DNA from: Lentzea sp. NBRC 105346
GTDB taxonomy: Bacteria > Actinomycetota > Actinomycetes > Mycobacteriales > Pseudonocardiaceae
DNA: 64,000 nucleotides
Reading direction: 5' to 3'
Assembly (NCBI RefSeq): GCF_030269605.1
Contig: NZ_BSTQ01000015.1
Coordinates: forward strand, 1 to 64,000
Below are positions 32,263 through 40,923 of this stretch, piece after piece; positions within the stretch are counted from its first letter, which is position 1, and each line of letters opens with the position of its first letter. The position numbers and the translations under genes are program-made. The notes under the pieces are model-generated. The model did no database searches. It was not told where the DNA came from and saw only the letters and a list, made by a program, of their open reading frames with translations.

Positions 32263-33444
32263 TTACCGCCTCTGGAGCTGTTCGTTCATGATGAGGAACG
32301 CGCCGAGCCCGTGGAAGTCGTTCACGGCTCGCGGCCGGGCGTAGTAGAACGCCAGGTCACCGACGTTGGTGCCGATGCAGATCTCGCTGAGGCTGGTCAG
32401 GCCGTCGCCGTCGAGTGAGATCCGGTCGAGCACGCCGGCGTAGCCGTTGCGCGCGAACCTCTTGTTCGACGGTGAGAGGTAGCCCCGTTCGACGCCGCGG
32501 GAGAGCGCGAACGCGTACATCGACGTGCACGACGTCTCGGTCCAGTTGTTCGGGTCCTCGCCCTTGTCGACGACCTGGAACCAGCGGCCGGTCGCCTTGT
32601 CCTGGTAGCGCGTCAGCGCCGTGGCCAGCCGCTTGAAGACCTGCAGCAGCGCCGGCCGGTCGGGGTGTGCCTTGGGCAGGTCCTCGAGGACGTCGATGAG
32701 CGTCATCGCGTACCAGCCCATCGCGCGGCCCCAGAACTCCGGCGACACGCCGGTGGCCGGATTGGACCACGGCTCCTTGCGCGACTCGTCGAACGCGTGG
32801 TGGAAGAGCCCGTCGGCGTGCTGCAGGTTCTTCGCGTAGACGAGCAGCTGCCGGGTGGCCTCCTTGTAGCCCCAGTCCTGCTCACCGAACGCGATGGCGT
32901 GCTTCATGATGAACGGCACGACCATGTAGACGCCGTCGGACCACAGCTGCCAGTCGCGGGTGCCGGACTCGGCGTGCCAGAAGCCGCCTTCCTTGGTCCG
33001 CTTGTAGGTGTCGAGCTTCGCGCGGATCTGCTGGCTCGCCTTGCGGTACCGGACGTCACCCGTCTCCGAGTACAGGATCGGCAGCATCTGGCCCGACCGC
33101 ATCGCGTCGAGGTTGGTGAACGTGCGGTTCATCGTGCCGTCCGGCCCGACGAACCGGTCGTACCAGGCCTTGATGTAGTCGAAGTACCGCCGGTCGCCCG
33201 TGCGCTTGTAGACGAGGTACTGCCCGTAGAGGAACAGGCCTCTCGTATACCCCCAGCCGCCGAACGTCTCCGGCGTGTACCGCTTCATGGTCGACTCGAC
33301 CACCGCGACGGACCAGTCGGTGCCCGCCTTCGCCGCGATCTTGGCTTCGAAGCCGTCCTGGGCGTGCGCAACCCCAGGTGTGAGGCTCAGCGCGCCGGCG
33401 GCGACGGCTCCGAGCTTGACGAAGTCCCGCCTGGACGTGGCCAT
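32263..33444 (-). CDS. Tat-exported glycoside hydrolase, GH88/GH105 family
   Basis: A 393-residue protein with a twin-arginine signal (SRRDFVKLGAVAAGALSL, cleavage after AHA). The mature (alpha/alpha)6 barrel has the GH88/105 features: GWGYTRGLFLYGQY, DNA-like turn NLDAMRSGQMLPI, WSDGVYMVVPF with the conserved Asp, and SPEFWGRAMGWYAMTLIDVLE. The family removes unsaturated galacturonic acid from rhamnogalacturonan fragments left by lyases. ATG 33444 follows GAGAGGAG; an upstream ATG would break the Tat signal position. No pectin lyase genes are beside it. Confidence 0.88.
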   Translation of the reverse strand: MATSRRDFVKLGAVAAGALSLTPGVAHAQDGFEAKIAAKAGTDWSVAVVESTMKRYTPETFGGWGYTRGLFLYGQYLVYKRTGDRRYFDYIKAWYDRFVGPDGTMNRTFTNLDAMRSGQMLPILYSETGDVRYRKASQQIRAKLDTYKRTKEGGFWHAESGTRDWQLWSDGVYMVVPFIMKHAIAFGEQDWGYKEATRQLLVYAKNLQHADGLFHHAFDESRKEPWSNPATGVSPEFWGRAMGWYAMTLIDVLEDLPKAHPDRPALLQVFKRLATALTRYQDKATGRWFQVVDKGEDPNNWTETSCTSMYAFALSRGVERGYLSPSNKRFARNGYAGVLDRISLDGDGLTSLSEICIGTNVGDLAFYYARPRAVNDFHGLGAFLIMNEQLQRR

Positions 33445-33511
33445 GGTGCTCCTCTCGGGAATGTCCCAAGGCGGCGGCACGCATAGGCCTACCGGCTGAA
33501 AGCTCCGATGT

Positions 33512-34336
33512 CTAGGCCAAGTTCTCCAGGATCAGGGCGCTGCAGGCTTCCGGAACCTCTTCAGGGATCCAATGTGTGACGTCTTCGAGCATCTCGAACC
33601 GGTACGGCCCCACGACCCACTTCTCGGTCTCGAACGCCGCCGTCGACCCGAACGCGACGTCCTCGGTGCTCCAGATGTACATCGTCTTGACGGTGACCTT
33701 GTCCGCGACGCCGCTCGGTTTCCCGCCGCGGTACCAGTTCAGCGCCGCGGTCAGCGCGCCCGGCTCCTGCAGCCGCTGCACGTACTCCTCGACGTGCGAC
33801 GGCCGGACCCGCCACTCGAACATCTGCCGGATGGCGTGCGCGTTGTTCTCGAGCATGCGGCGCTCGGTGCTCTTCTCGCGCCACTCGGTCATGTAGCGGC
33901 TGCGCAGCTGCTGGTCCTCGTCGGTCTGGAGGGCGGTCTTCAACGCGCCGGGGTGCGGCGTGGAAATAGCCGTCAATGTCGAAAGCCGTTCGGAATGGTC
34001 GATCGCCGTCCACCAAGCGACCGCGCCACCCCAGTCGTGTCCGACAATGTCGAACGTCGTGAAGCCCAGCTGATCGGCGACCCGGAGCACATCGTCCACC
34101 AGCTCGGAGACGGCGTACTCGGACGGGTGCTCGGGGCGCACGCCGGGGGAGTAGCCGCGCTGGTCGAACGCGACGGCCCGGTAGCCGTTGGCGCCCAGCA
34201 CGCCCACCTGGTGTTCGAACGCGATCGCCGCCTCCGGGAACCCGTGCAGCAGCAGGACGGGCCGGCCGTCCTCGGGGCCGCTCGCGATGGCGTCGAACGT
34301 TCCGGCGTCCGTGGGAATGCTGAGCTGCTCGATCAC
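33512..34336 (-). CDS. Epoxide-hydrolase-like alpha/beta hydrolase
   Basis: A 274-residue cytosolic hydrolase. LLHGFPE is the oxyanion-hole HGxP motif, VGHDWGG holds the Asp nucleophile typical of epoxide hydrolases and haloalkane dehalogenases, and EDVTHWIPEE has the catalytic His. It diverges from the GHKL gene with only 31 bp between start codons, so the promoters overlap. Substrate unknown. Confidence 0.87.
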   Translation of the reverse strand: MIEQLSIPTDAGTFDAIASGPEDGRPVLLLHGFPEAAIAFEHQVGVLGANGYRAVAFDQRGYSPGVRPEHPSEYAVSELVDDVLRVADQLGFTTFDIVGHDWGGAVAWWTAIDHSERLSTLTAISTPHPGALKTALQTDEDQQLRSRYMTEWREKSTERRMLENNAHAIRQMFEWRVRPSHVEEYVQRLQEPGALTAALNWYRGGKPSGVADKVTVKTMYIWSTEDVAFGSTAAFETEKWVVGPYRFEMLEDVTHWIPEEVPEACSALILENLA

Positions 34337-34367
34337 CCGCCGAACGATAGTCGCCTACATTGGCCGG

Positions 34368-37300
34368 ATGCCCGGCGACGGTGATGAGCGGAACTCCATA
34401 CCCGGAACGGTGTACGGCAATGCCGTACAAGCAGGCCGGATCGACACCGTGAACTTCTACGGCACGCCGCCTGAGGCTCCGCCGGAGCAGCACACCGATC
34501 ACTGGATCCGCATGGTTGCGGAATCCGCCGTGTGGCAGCACGTCCGGGATTCGCACCGGCCCGACCGGATGCGCGCGCTCGCGATCAAGATCGCGCACGG
34601 CCTCGCGCGGTTGCGCGACGAAGTGGAGCCGGCCGACGACCCGTGGCGCGACGACGACCTCGTGCGGCGGTTCGGCGTGCGGATCGCATGGCTGGTGGGG
34701 GAGTGCCGGCCCGGCCTCTACCCGGTGGAGGCGCTGCTGTTGGCGCTCGCCCCGCTGCTGCACCAGGCCCTGTGGTCGCGGGCCGTGGCAGAACACCGGC
34801 GCGTCGGTCCGACCGACTTCGAGCTCACCGGCACGACGGACGAGCCGCGCGCCTCCTACGAGCTGTTCCTCCGTGACCACGGCGACCTGATCAAACGGGC
34901 CGGACTGCCGAAGCTGCCCGAGCGCGACAACGCCGCCGAGGAGATCGGATGGTGGCTGTTCCACCGCTGGCTGCGGCAGCGCATGGAGGTGCTGCAGGAG
35001 AAGTCCATCGCCGCCTTGCTCGCCGACGTGTGCGACGAAGAGGCGCTCACTGTTGTTAGACCTTCTAACGTCCGTGAACTGCTGAAAGGCTTGCGAGAGG
35101 CGCCGCAGGGAATCGCCACCCCGGCACGAGTGGCCGACGCCGACGCCGTCCTCCCGATGTTCGGCGGCACCCCGGACAAGGAGCTGCTGCGCCGCCCGAT
35201 GGTGCTGGTCCTGGCGCGGGCCGCACATCTGGCCGCCGTCGAGGTGACCGACCTGTCGCGCGACCTCGTCTGGCACATGGGCATTCCCCGACCGGCGCGG
35301 GTGGACTCGCTTCTCGACACCGTGCGCAAGGCGACCTGGCCGGGCCTCGCTGACGGCGTCGTGCTGAACGCCGAGTGCGAGCACGAAGCGGTCGTGGAGG
35401 TGTTGCGCGAGCACGCGAAGCGCTTGGGCGAGCTGCTGCGGTCCACACGTCTGGTGACGGCTTTTCCTTCGGTGGAGCCGCTGGCCGGGTTGCCCGCGTG
35501 GGCCTCAGGCGACCAGGTGGTGCCGTGCCGGGACGAGGAGGGGAAGCCGAAGTTCAGCGGGTGGAGCAAGTTCCGCCTCGACGAGGAACGCGTGCGGGAT
35601 CTCCTGATGGGCGAGCAGCTCTACCAGGACCGGCACATGGCCATCCGGGAGCTGTACCAGAACGCGCTCGACGCGTGCCGCTACCGGCAGGCCCGCGAGC
35701 TGTACCGGCAGCGCCGCTGGAACCTGCCGCCGTCGGGGTGGGCCGGCGAGATCGCGTTCCGGCAGGACGTCGACGAGCACGGCCGCCACTACCTGGACTG
35801 CGTCGACAACGGGATCGGCATGGGCGAGGACGAGCTCAAGGGCGTCTTCGCCCAGGCGGGCGTCCGGTTCGCCGACCTGACCGAGTTCCGCGAGGAACGC
35901 CTCGACTGGCGCGGCGTCGACCCGCCCGTCGAGCTCTATCCCAACAGCCGCTTCGGGATCGGCGTGCTCAGCTACTTCATGCTGGCCGACGAGATCGAGG
36001 TGAAGACCCGCCGGATGGGGCGCGACGGCAAGGCCCACGGGCCGCAGCTGCGCGTCACGATCTCCGGCCCGGGACACCTGTTCCAGATCCAGGAGATCGA
36101 CGAGAGCCCCGAGCCCGGCACGAGCGTGCGGCTGTACCTGAAGGAGCCGGACCCACAAGGAACCGTGATCTCCTGGCTGGAGAAGCTGCTCGGCATCGCC
36201 GACTTCCACACGACCGCGACGCACGCGGGAGATGAGCCGATGGAGTGGCAGCCGGGTGTCCTGCGCCCCAAGCGGGGCAACAGGTACACCACTGAGTTGG
36301 ATGCTGGTGGCGAGGTCATCCAGCCGGACAACGTCCCGGTGGCGTGGTGCGAGCACGGCGGCGCTCTGCTGGTGGACGGACTGCTGACAAGCCCAGGTGT
36401 CCAGCGAGGCGTCGTGCAGCAGTCGCTCTCCTACGGTCCGATGCGCGGTGTGGTCGTGAACCTGACCGGGACCGTGGCGCCCCGGCTTTCCGTTGATCGC
36501 AGCCGCACGCTCGGCGACGTGTCCGACTCCGTCGAACGACTGGTGACCGCGGCGCTTCCCGCTTTGCTGGCGGGCGGCGATGCTCTGCTCGACCTCGACT
36601 GGCTCACTGAGGTTGCTGGGGGGAGCCCGATGCTGGGCGATCTTGTCACCAAGGCCCTGATCGAGGACGGCACCGTCGTGCGTGGCTTCCGCTGCTCCGT
36701 GGACGTCGGCGCGGTGGGCTGGATGGCGGAGGACGCCGAGATCGTCAACGATCGGGCCGCGCCGTTCTTTCCGCCGGGCCGGGATGCACGCACCTACACC
36801 CCGCGGCCCGCCGATCACATTCTTTTGTGGCGGCTGCTAGCACACGCCCCGAACGAGAGACTCGCCCTGGTTCGGGCTGCGGCGCCCGGCATCGACTTTC
36901 CGGACAGGCCGATGCTGCCCGCCGTTCCGACAGACGGTTCTTATCTGCTGAGGGCTGCCCCGTACTCGGTCGTCGAAGACGGTGGCATGACGCAGCATGA
37001 TGTCCGGGATGCTGCAAACGAATCGGATCTCGGTATCCGCACGGTCGCCCGCCGGGCAGCCGAGCTCAACCTGCTTGGCTGTTCCTCGCACGTGTTCGAC
37101 ACCTATAGGCTCCCGCAATCGGACCGAATCCTGCTGAGCGTTGATCTAAACGGTGAGCCGCCGTGGCTCGAGCATGAGGAACCCGTGCCATACAGCCACT
37201 TCCTCAATGCTCTCCTCAGGCAAGGCAGGCCGGTGGCGGACACGGCGCGATGGCTTGCCAGTCGAGGGTTCGACGCTCACGCGGCACAGCCCCTGTTGAA

Positions 37301-38240
37301 TGTTGAACTCGACTCGATTGATCTTCAGTTGCTCAGGGATGGACGAGGATTTCTCGACCCCGAGAATGTTCCACTGGTCGGTCAAGTCGTCAGCAAGGCG
37401 ATACTTCTGGGGATACCTGTCGAGGAGGTCAGCCGGAGACTGACTTGCCTCGGGTTCGACACTGCCTTGTTGCGATGGCCCGATGATGTGGGCTCTGAGG
37501 ACCTGCAACTGCTGACCAACGGTCGCGTCCGGCCCGGCTGGCTGGCCGACCGCGCGGCCGCGTGGCAGATCGCGGAGTCTGCGGAGCGGCTTGGCAGGTC
37601 GCCGAGTGAGGTGGGTGAGCGACTGGTGGCCTTCGGGATTCGGGTACCGGTGCACCTTCCCGAGCGGGTGTGTGCGGGCGACGGGGAGTTGCTCCGCCAG
37701 GTGAGCCCCGATTTCGATCACCTGGCGTCGATCGGAGTGCTGATCTTCACGGGTCAGCAACTGGGAATCTCCGTGGGCGATGTGATTGATCGCGTCGCCC
37801 AGTACGGTGTTCGACCCAAGACCGACGACGTCCCGGTGGTGCTAGGCACGAACGACGCGTTCTTGCTGAGCAACGGCTTGGATGGAACGAGCCCGTGGTT
37901 GCCCGTGGGCGACATCGTGCCGGTGGTGCATCTGATCGAGGCGTACGCGAAGTTCGGCATCACGCCCGCCCGCGCCAAGGAGCGGCTCGAGGCGTTCGGG
38001 TACGAGGTCGAGGACCTCCCGCCGGGGGAGGCCGTTGCGCTGGTCGAGCCTGGGATGCTTACCCACTGCGAGATCGATCCCAGGGAGCCGGTGAGCCTCG
38101 GTGAGCTGCTGAAGGTGAGCGAGACGTTCCACCTGCCGGTGCTCGAGGTGGCGAAGCGGTTCCGGAACATCGGGTTGAAGGTGCCTGACGTCCGGGAGTC
38201 GATCAAGGCTGCGATTGCGAAGCTGCCGCGCCGGGTGTGA
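34368..38240 (+). CDS. Large GHKL (Hsp90-like) ATPase with C-terminal winged-helix-like repeats
   Basis: A 1290-residue protein. Near the N-terminus is the short motif GTVYGNAVQAG (residues ~12-22) that recurs at the start of many actinobacterial conflict/NTPase proteins. A helical region follows, then a GHKL ATP-binding fold: N-box RELYQNALDA with Asn432, DNGIGM at 480-485 and RFGIGVLSYF near 528. After a middle domain, residues ~875-1285 contain about seven diverged ~60-80 residue repeats with the pattern [PS]xxEVxxRLxxxGFxxxxLP, resembling winged helices. Proteins of this design are linked by family studies to bacterial conflict systems, but mechanism is unknown. ATG at 34368 is the first plausible start. 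The last repeats have slightly weaker GC skew at third codon positions near 37000-37400. Confidence 0.82.
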   Translation: MPGDGDERNSIPGTVYGNAVQAGRIDTVNFYGTPPEAPPEQHTDHWIRMVAESAVWQHVRDSHRPDRMRALAIKIAHGLARLRDEVEPADDPWRDDDLVRRFGVRIAWLVGECRPGLYPVEALLLALAPLLHQALWSRAVAEHRRVGPTDFELTGTTDEPRASYELFLRDHGDLIKRAGLPKLPERDNAAEEIGWWLFHRWLRQRMEVLQEKSIAALLADVCDEEALTVVRPSNVRELLKGLREAPQGIATPARVADADAVLPMFGGTPDKELLRRPMVLVLARAAHLAAVEVTDLSRDLVWHMGIPRPARVDSLLDTVRKATWPGLADGVVLNAECEHEAVVEVLREHAKRLGELLRSTRLVTAFPSVEPLAGLPAWASGDQVVPCRDEEGKPKFSGWSKFRLDEERVRDLLMGEQLYQDRHMAIRELYQNALDACRYRQARELYRQRRWNLPPSGWAGEIAFRQDVDEHGRHYLDCVDNGIGMGEDELKGVFAQAGVRFADLTEFREERLDWRGVDPPVELYPNSRFGIGVLSYFMLADEIEVKTRRMGRDGKAHGPQLRVTISGPGHLFQIQEIDESPEPGTSVRLYLKEPDPQGTVISWLEKLLGIADFHTTATHAGDEPMEWQPGVLRPKRGNRYTTELDAGGEVIQPDNVPVAWCEHGGALLVDGLLTSPGVQRGVVQQSLSYGPMRGVVVNLTGTVAPRLSVDRSRTLGDVSDSVERLVTAALPALLAGGDALLDLDWLTEVAGGSPMLGDLVTKALIEDGTVVRGFRCSVDVGAVGWMAEDAEIVNDRAAPFFPPGRDARTYTPRPADHILLWRLLAHAPNERLALVRAAAPGIDFPDRPMLPAVPTDGSYLLRAAPYSVVEDGGMTQHDVRDAANESDLGIRTVARRAAELNLLGCSSHVFDTYRLPQSDRILLSVDLNGEPPWLEHEEPVPYSHFLNALLRQGRPVADTARWLASRGFDAHAAQPLLNVELDSIDLQLLRDGRGFLDPENVPLVGQVVSKAILLGIPVEEVSRRLTCLGFDTALLRWPDDVGSEDLQLLTNGRVRPGWLADRAAAWQIAESAERLGRSPSEVGERLVAFGIRVPVHLPERVCAGDGELLRQVSPDFDHLASIGVLIFTGQQLGISVGDVIDRVAQYGVRPKTDDVPVVLGTNDAFLLSNGLDGTSPWLPVGDIVPVVHLIEAYAKFGITPARAKERLEAFGYEVEDLPPGEAVALVEPGMLTHCEIDPREPVSLGELLKVSETFHLPVLEVAKRFRNIGLKVPDVRESIKAAIAKLPRRV
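35055..35069. repeat. Single genic copy of the GTTAGANNNTCTAAC palindrome
   Basis: GTTAGACCTTCTAAC is a perfect match to the arms of the 12246-12512 array and continues with CGTCCGTGAAC, like the block after array copies. It lies in frame inside the GHKL ATPase gene and is spelled with codons (GTT, AGA, TCT) that are rare at this GC content. Confidence 0.85.
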
Positions 38241-38289
38241 TCTGGGTCGCAACGTTGATCCCGTAGTCGCCGCCAACCGAATATCTGGT

Positions 38290-38979
38290 GTGCATCCACG
38301 CGTCGACGTGCTGAAACCCCAGGGCACTACGAAGGCTGTCGTGCTCGTGCTCCACGGCGGACGGCAGCACGGCCACGCGCCCGTGCGCCGCACGAACCTC
38401 GCCTACCTGCGCATGGTTCCGCTGGCCAAGGCGCTGAAGGCGCCCGGCGTCGAGGTCTGGGTCATGCGGTACCGCAAACGCGGCTGGAACGCCCCGCACC
38501 TGGACCCGGTCAGAGACGCCGAGTGGGCCCTCAACCAAATCCACGACCAGCACCCGGATGTGCCGATCGTCCTCGTCGGCCACTCGATGGGCGCCCGGAC
38601 GGCGCTGCGAGTCGCCGGGCACCCGCAGGTGACCGCCGTCTGCGCCCTGGCTCCGTGGATCGAACGCGGCGAGCCGTACGAACAGCTCCGGAACAAGTCC
38701 CTCCTGATCGCGCACGGCGACCAGGAGCGGATGACGGATCCGCGACTGTCCTACTGGTACGCCCAACAGGCCAAACAGATCACCCAGAGGACGGCGCGGT
38801 TCTCCGTCCAGGGCGACGGGCACGCGATGCTCCGGAGGGCCGGGGACTGGACGCGGCTGGTGAAGGACTTCGTCCACGGCGAACTGGGGCTCGAACCGAT
38901 CGCGCGGGACATCGCGAACGCCATGCGTGAGGCCTCGCCTCACGGACTCGACGTCCCACTCGGAGGTGCGCGTGCCTGA
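38290..38979 (+). CDS. Alpha/beta hydrolase of the cyclopropane-lipid operon
   Basis: A 229-residue serine hydrolase: VLVLHGG oxyanion turn, LVGHSMGARTAL nucleophile elbow, and GDGHAML catalytic His near the end. The GTG at 38290 is 49 nt after the GHKL stop; it lacks an SD, and a TATCTG box just before it could allow leaderless initiation. Its 3' end overlaps the flavin oxidoreductase gene by 8 bp, which ties it to the following lipid operon rather than to the GHKL gene. Substrate unknown. Confidence 0.78.
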   Translation: MHPRVDVLKPQGTTKAVVLVLHGGRQHGHAPVRRTNLAYLRMVPLAKALKAPGVEVWVMRYRKRGWNAPHLDPVRDAEWALNQIHDQHPDVPIVLVGHSMGARTALRVAGHPQVTAVCALAPWIERGEPYEQLRNKSLLIAHGDQERMTDPRLSYWYAQQAKQITQRTARFSVQGDGHAMLRRAGDWTRLVKDFVHGELGLEPIARDIANAMREASPHGLDVPLGGARA

Positions 38980-40231
38980 CCGGAGGAAGGTCGCCGTCGT
39001 CGGCAGCGGGGTTGCCGGACTCACCGCCGCCTACCTGCTGCAACGTCGGTACGACGTGACGCTCTTCGAGGCCGATGACAGGCTCGGCGGCCACGCGCAC
39101 ACGCACGAGCTGCCCACGCCGGACGGTGGCCTGGTCAACGTCGACAGCGGGTTCATCGTCCACAACGAACGGACGTACCCGAACCTGATCAGGCTGTTCA
39201 GGGAACTGAAGGTGTCCACTCAGGACTCCGAGATGTCGATGAGCGTCCGGTGCGACGGGTGCGGGCTCGAGTACGCCGGAGCCAGAAAGCTGCCGGGGCT
39301 GTTCGCACAGCCCGCCAACCTGAGAAACGCCAAGTACCTCGTCATGCTCGCCGAGGTCACGCGGTTTCACCGGCACGCAAGGCGGGTCCTGGAACACGAG
39401 GAGGCGCACGACGTCACGCTCGGCGCGTTCCTCGCGATCGGCGGGTACTCGCGGTACTTCGTCGACCACTTCATCCTGCCGGTCGTGAGCGCCGTGTGGT
39501 CGTCGGGCGCCGCACTGTCCACGCGGTATCCGGCCCGGTATCTCTTCGAGTTCCTCGCCAACCACGGGATGCTGTCGATCGGTGGCACGCCGCGGTGGAA
39601 GACGGTCGTCGGCGGCAGCCGCACGTACGTCGAACGGGCCGTGAAGAACCTGACCGCCGTGCAGGTGTCCACCCCGATCCGGGCCGTGAGCCGAACAGGA
39701 CACGGAGTCGAGCTGCGGGACGACGCCGACCAGGTGCACACCGCGGACAAGGTCGTCATCGCGACGCACCCGGACCAGGCGCTGCGACTGCTGCAGGATC
39801 CGACGCCCGCGGAAAAGGACGTGCTCTCGAAATTCGAGTACTCGCGGAACGAGACGAGGCTGCACACCGACCCGTCGATCCTGCCGAAGGCGCCGAACGC
39901 GCGGGCCTCGTGGAACCTGCTCAAGCGCGACTGCCGCGACACCGGGCCGGTGCTCGTCAGCTATCACATGAACCGGCTCATGCGCCTCGTCGAGCCGGTC
40001 GACTACGTCGTGACGCTGAACGCGAAACAGATCCCAGCGAACCAGACGCTCGCGACCATGGTCTACGAGCACCCGATCTACACGCCCGAATCTGTTGCCG
40101 CGCAACGACGTCTGCCCACAATCAACACGACGGGAACGGCGTTCGCGGGGGCGTATCACGGCTGGGGGTTCCACGAGGACGGTTGCGCGTCCGGCGTCCG
40201 GGCCGCCGAGCACTTCGGAGTCCAGTGGTGA
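38972..40231 (+). CDS. FAD-dependent amine-oxidase-like oxidoreductase
   Basis: A 419-residue flavoprotein. VAVVGSGVAGLTAAYLL is the Rossmann FAD loop, followed by LFEADDRLGGHAHT; the C-terminus GAYHGWGFHEDGCASG is the second FAD-contact motif. This family (formerly NAD(P)-binding amine oxidase) is regularly clustered with DUF1365 and cyclopropane-fatty-acid synthase genes, where it is thought to act on unsaturated or modified acyl chains. The GTG at 38972 follows CGGAGG by 5 nt. It overlaps both neighbours. Confidence 0.87.
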   Translation: MPDRRKVAVVGSGVAGLTAAYLLQRRYDVTLFEADDRLGGHAHTHELPTPDGGLVNVDSGFIVHNERTYPNLIRLFRELKVSTQDSEMSMSVRCDGCGLEYAGARKLPGLFAQPANLRNAKYLVMLAEVTRFHRHARRVLEHEEAHDVTLGAFLAIGGYSRYFVDHFILPVVSAVWSSGAALSTRYPARYLFEFLANHGMLSIGGTPRWKTVVGGSRTYVERAVKNLTAVQVSTPIRAVSRTGHGVELRDDADQVHTADKVVIATHPDQALRLLQDPTPAEKDVLSKFEYSRNETRLHTDPSILPKAPNARASWNLLKRDCRDTGPVLVSYHMNRLMRLVEPVDYVVTLNAKQIPANQTLATMVYEHPIYTPESVAAQRRLPTINTTGTAFAGAYHGWGFHEDGCASGVRAAEHFGVQW

Positions 40232-40923
40232 TCTATGACGTGGAGATCAGCCACACCAGAAGGGAACGCATCGACCGCTCGTTCACCCATCGCGCCTACC
40301 TGTGGCTGGTCGACCTCGATCGGTTACCGGAGCTGCCGTGGTGGCTGCGGCCGTTCGCGCGGTTCGAGGCGCGCGACCACCTCGGCTCGCCGGACCGGTC
40401 CATCAGGGCGAACCTCGAGGAATGGTTGCGCGGTCGCGGCGTAGACCTAAGTGGCGGGCAGGTGCTGATGCTCGCGAACGCCCGCGTGCTCGGGTACGTC
40501 TTCAACCCGCTGACCGTCTACTGGTGCCACAGTCCACAAGGCGAGCTCGTCTGCGTGGTCGCGGAGGTGCACAACACCTACGGCGGGCGGCACGCGTACC
40601 TGTTGCGCACCGACGCGGACGGCCGGGCCAAGGTGGACAAGGACTTCTACGTGTCGCCGTTCCTCGGCATGGGCGGTGAGTACGTGATGAGGCTGCCGAA
40701 ACCGGCAAGCCAACTTTCCGTGACCATCGCGTTGCGGCAGAACGGGATGACGCCGTTCAGTGCGAGCATGCGAGGGACCGCGTTCCCCGCCACACCACGT
40801 CAGCTGGTGCGCACGCTGCTGCGCAGACCGCTCATGCCCCACCGGGTCTCCGCCCTGATCCGCCGCCACGGCGTCGCGTTGTTCCTGCGGCGTCTGCCGA
40901 TCACCCCGAGGAGTAGCCGATGA
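40228..40923 (+). CDS. DUF1365 family protein
   Basis: A 231-residue protein of unknown activity. It has the family features: conserved FTHRAYLWLVDLD near the start, VLGYVFNPLTVYWCH, AEVHNTYGGRHAYLL and KDFYVSPFLGMGGEY. The start GTG overlaps the preceding stop (GTGA), showing translational coupling. Partnership with a flavin oxidoreductase and CFA synthase is the usual context in proteobacteria and actinobacteria. Expected role in lipid modification is inferred from that context. Confidence 0.88.
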   Translation: MIYDVEISHTRRERIDRSFTHRAYLWLVDLDRLPELPWWLRPFARFEARDHLGSPDRSIRANLEEWLRGRGVDLSGGQVLMLANARVLGYVFNPLTVYWCHSPQGELVCVVAEVHNTYGGRHAYLLRTDADGRAKVDKDFYVSPFLGMGGEYVMRLPKPASQLSVTIALRQNGMTPFSASMRGTAFPATPRQLVRTLLRRPLMPHRVSALIRRHGVALFLRRLPITPRSSR

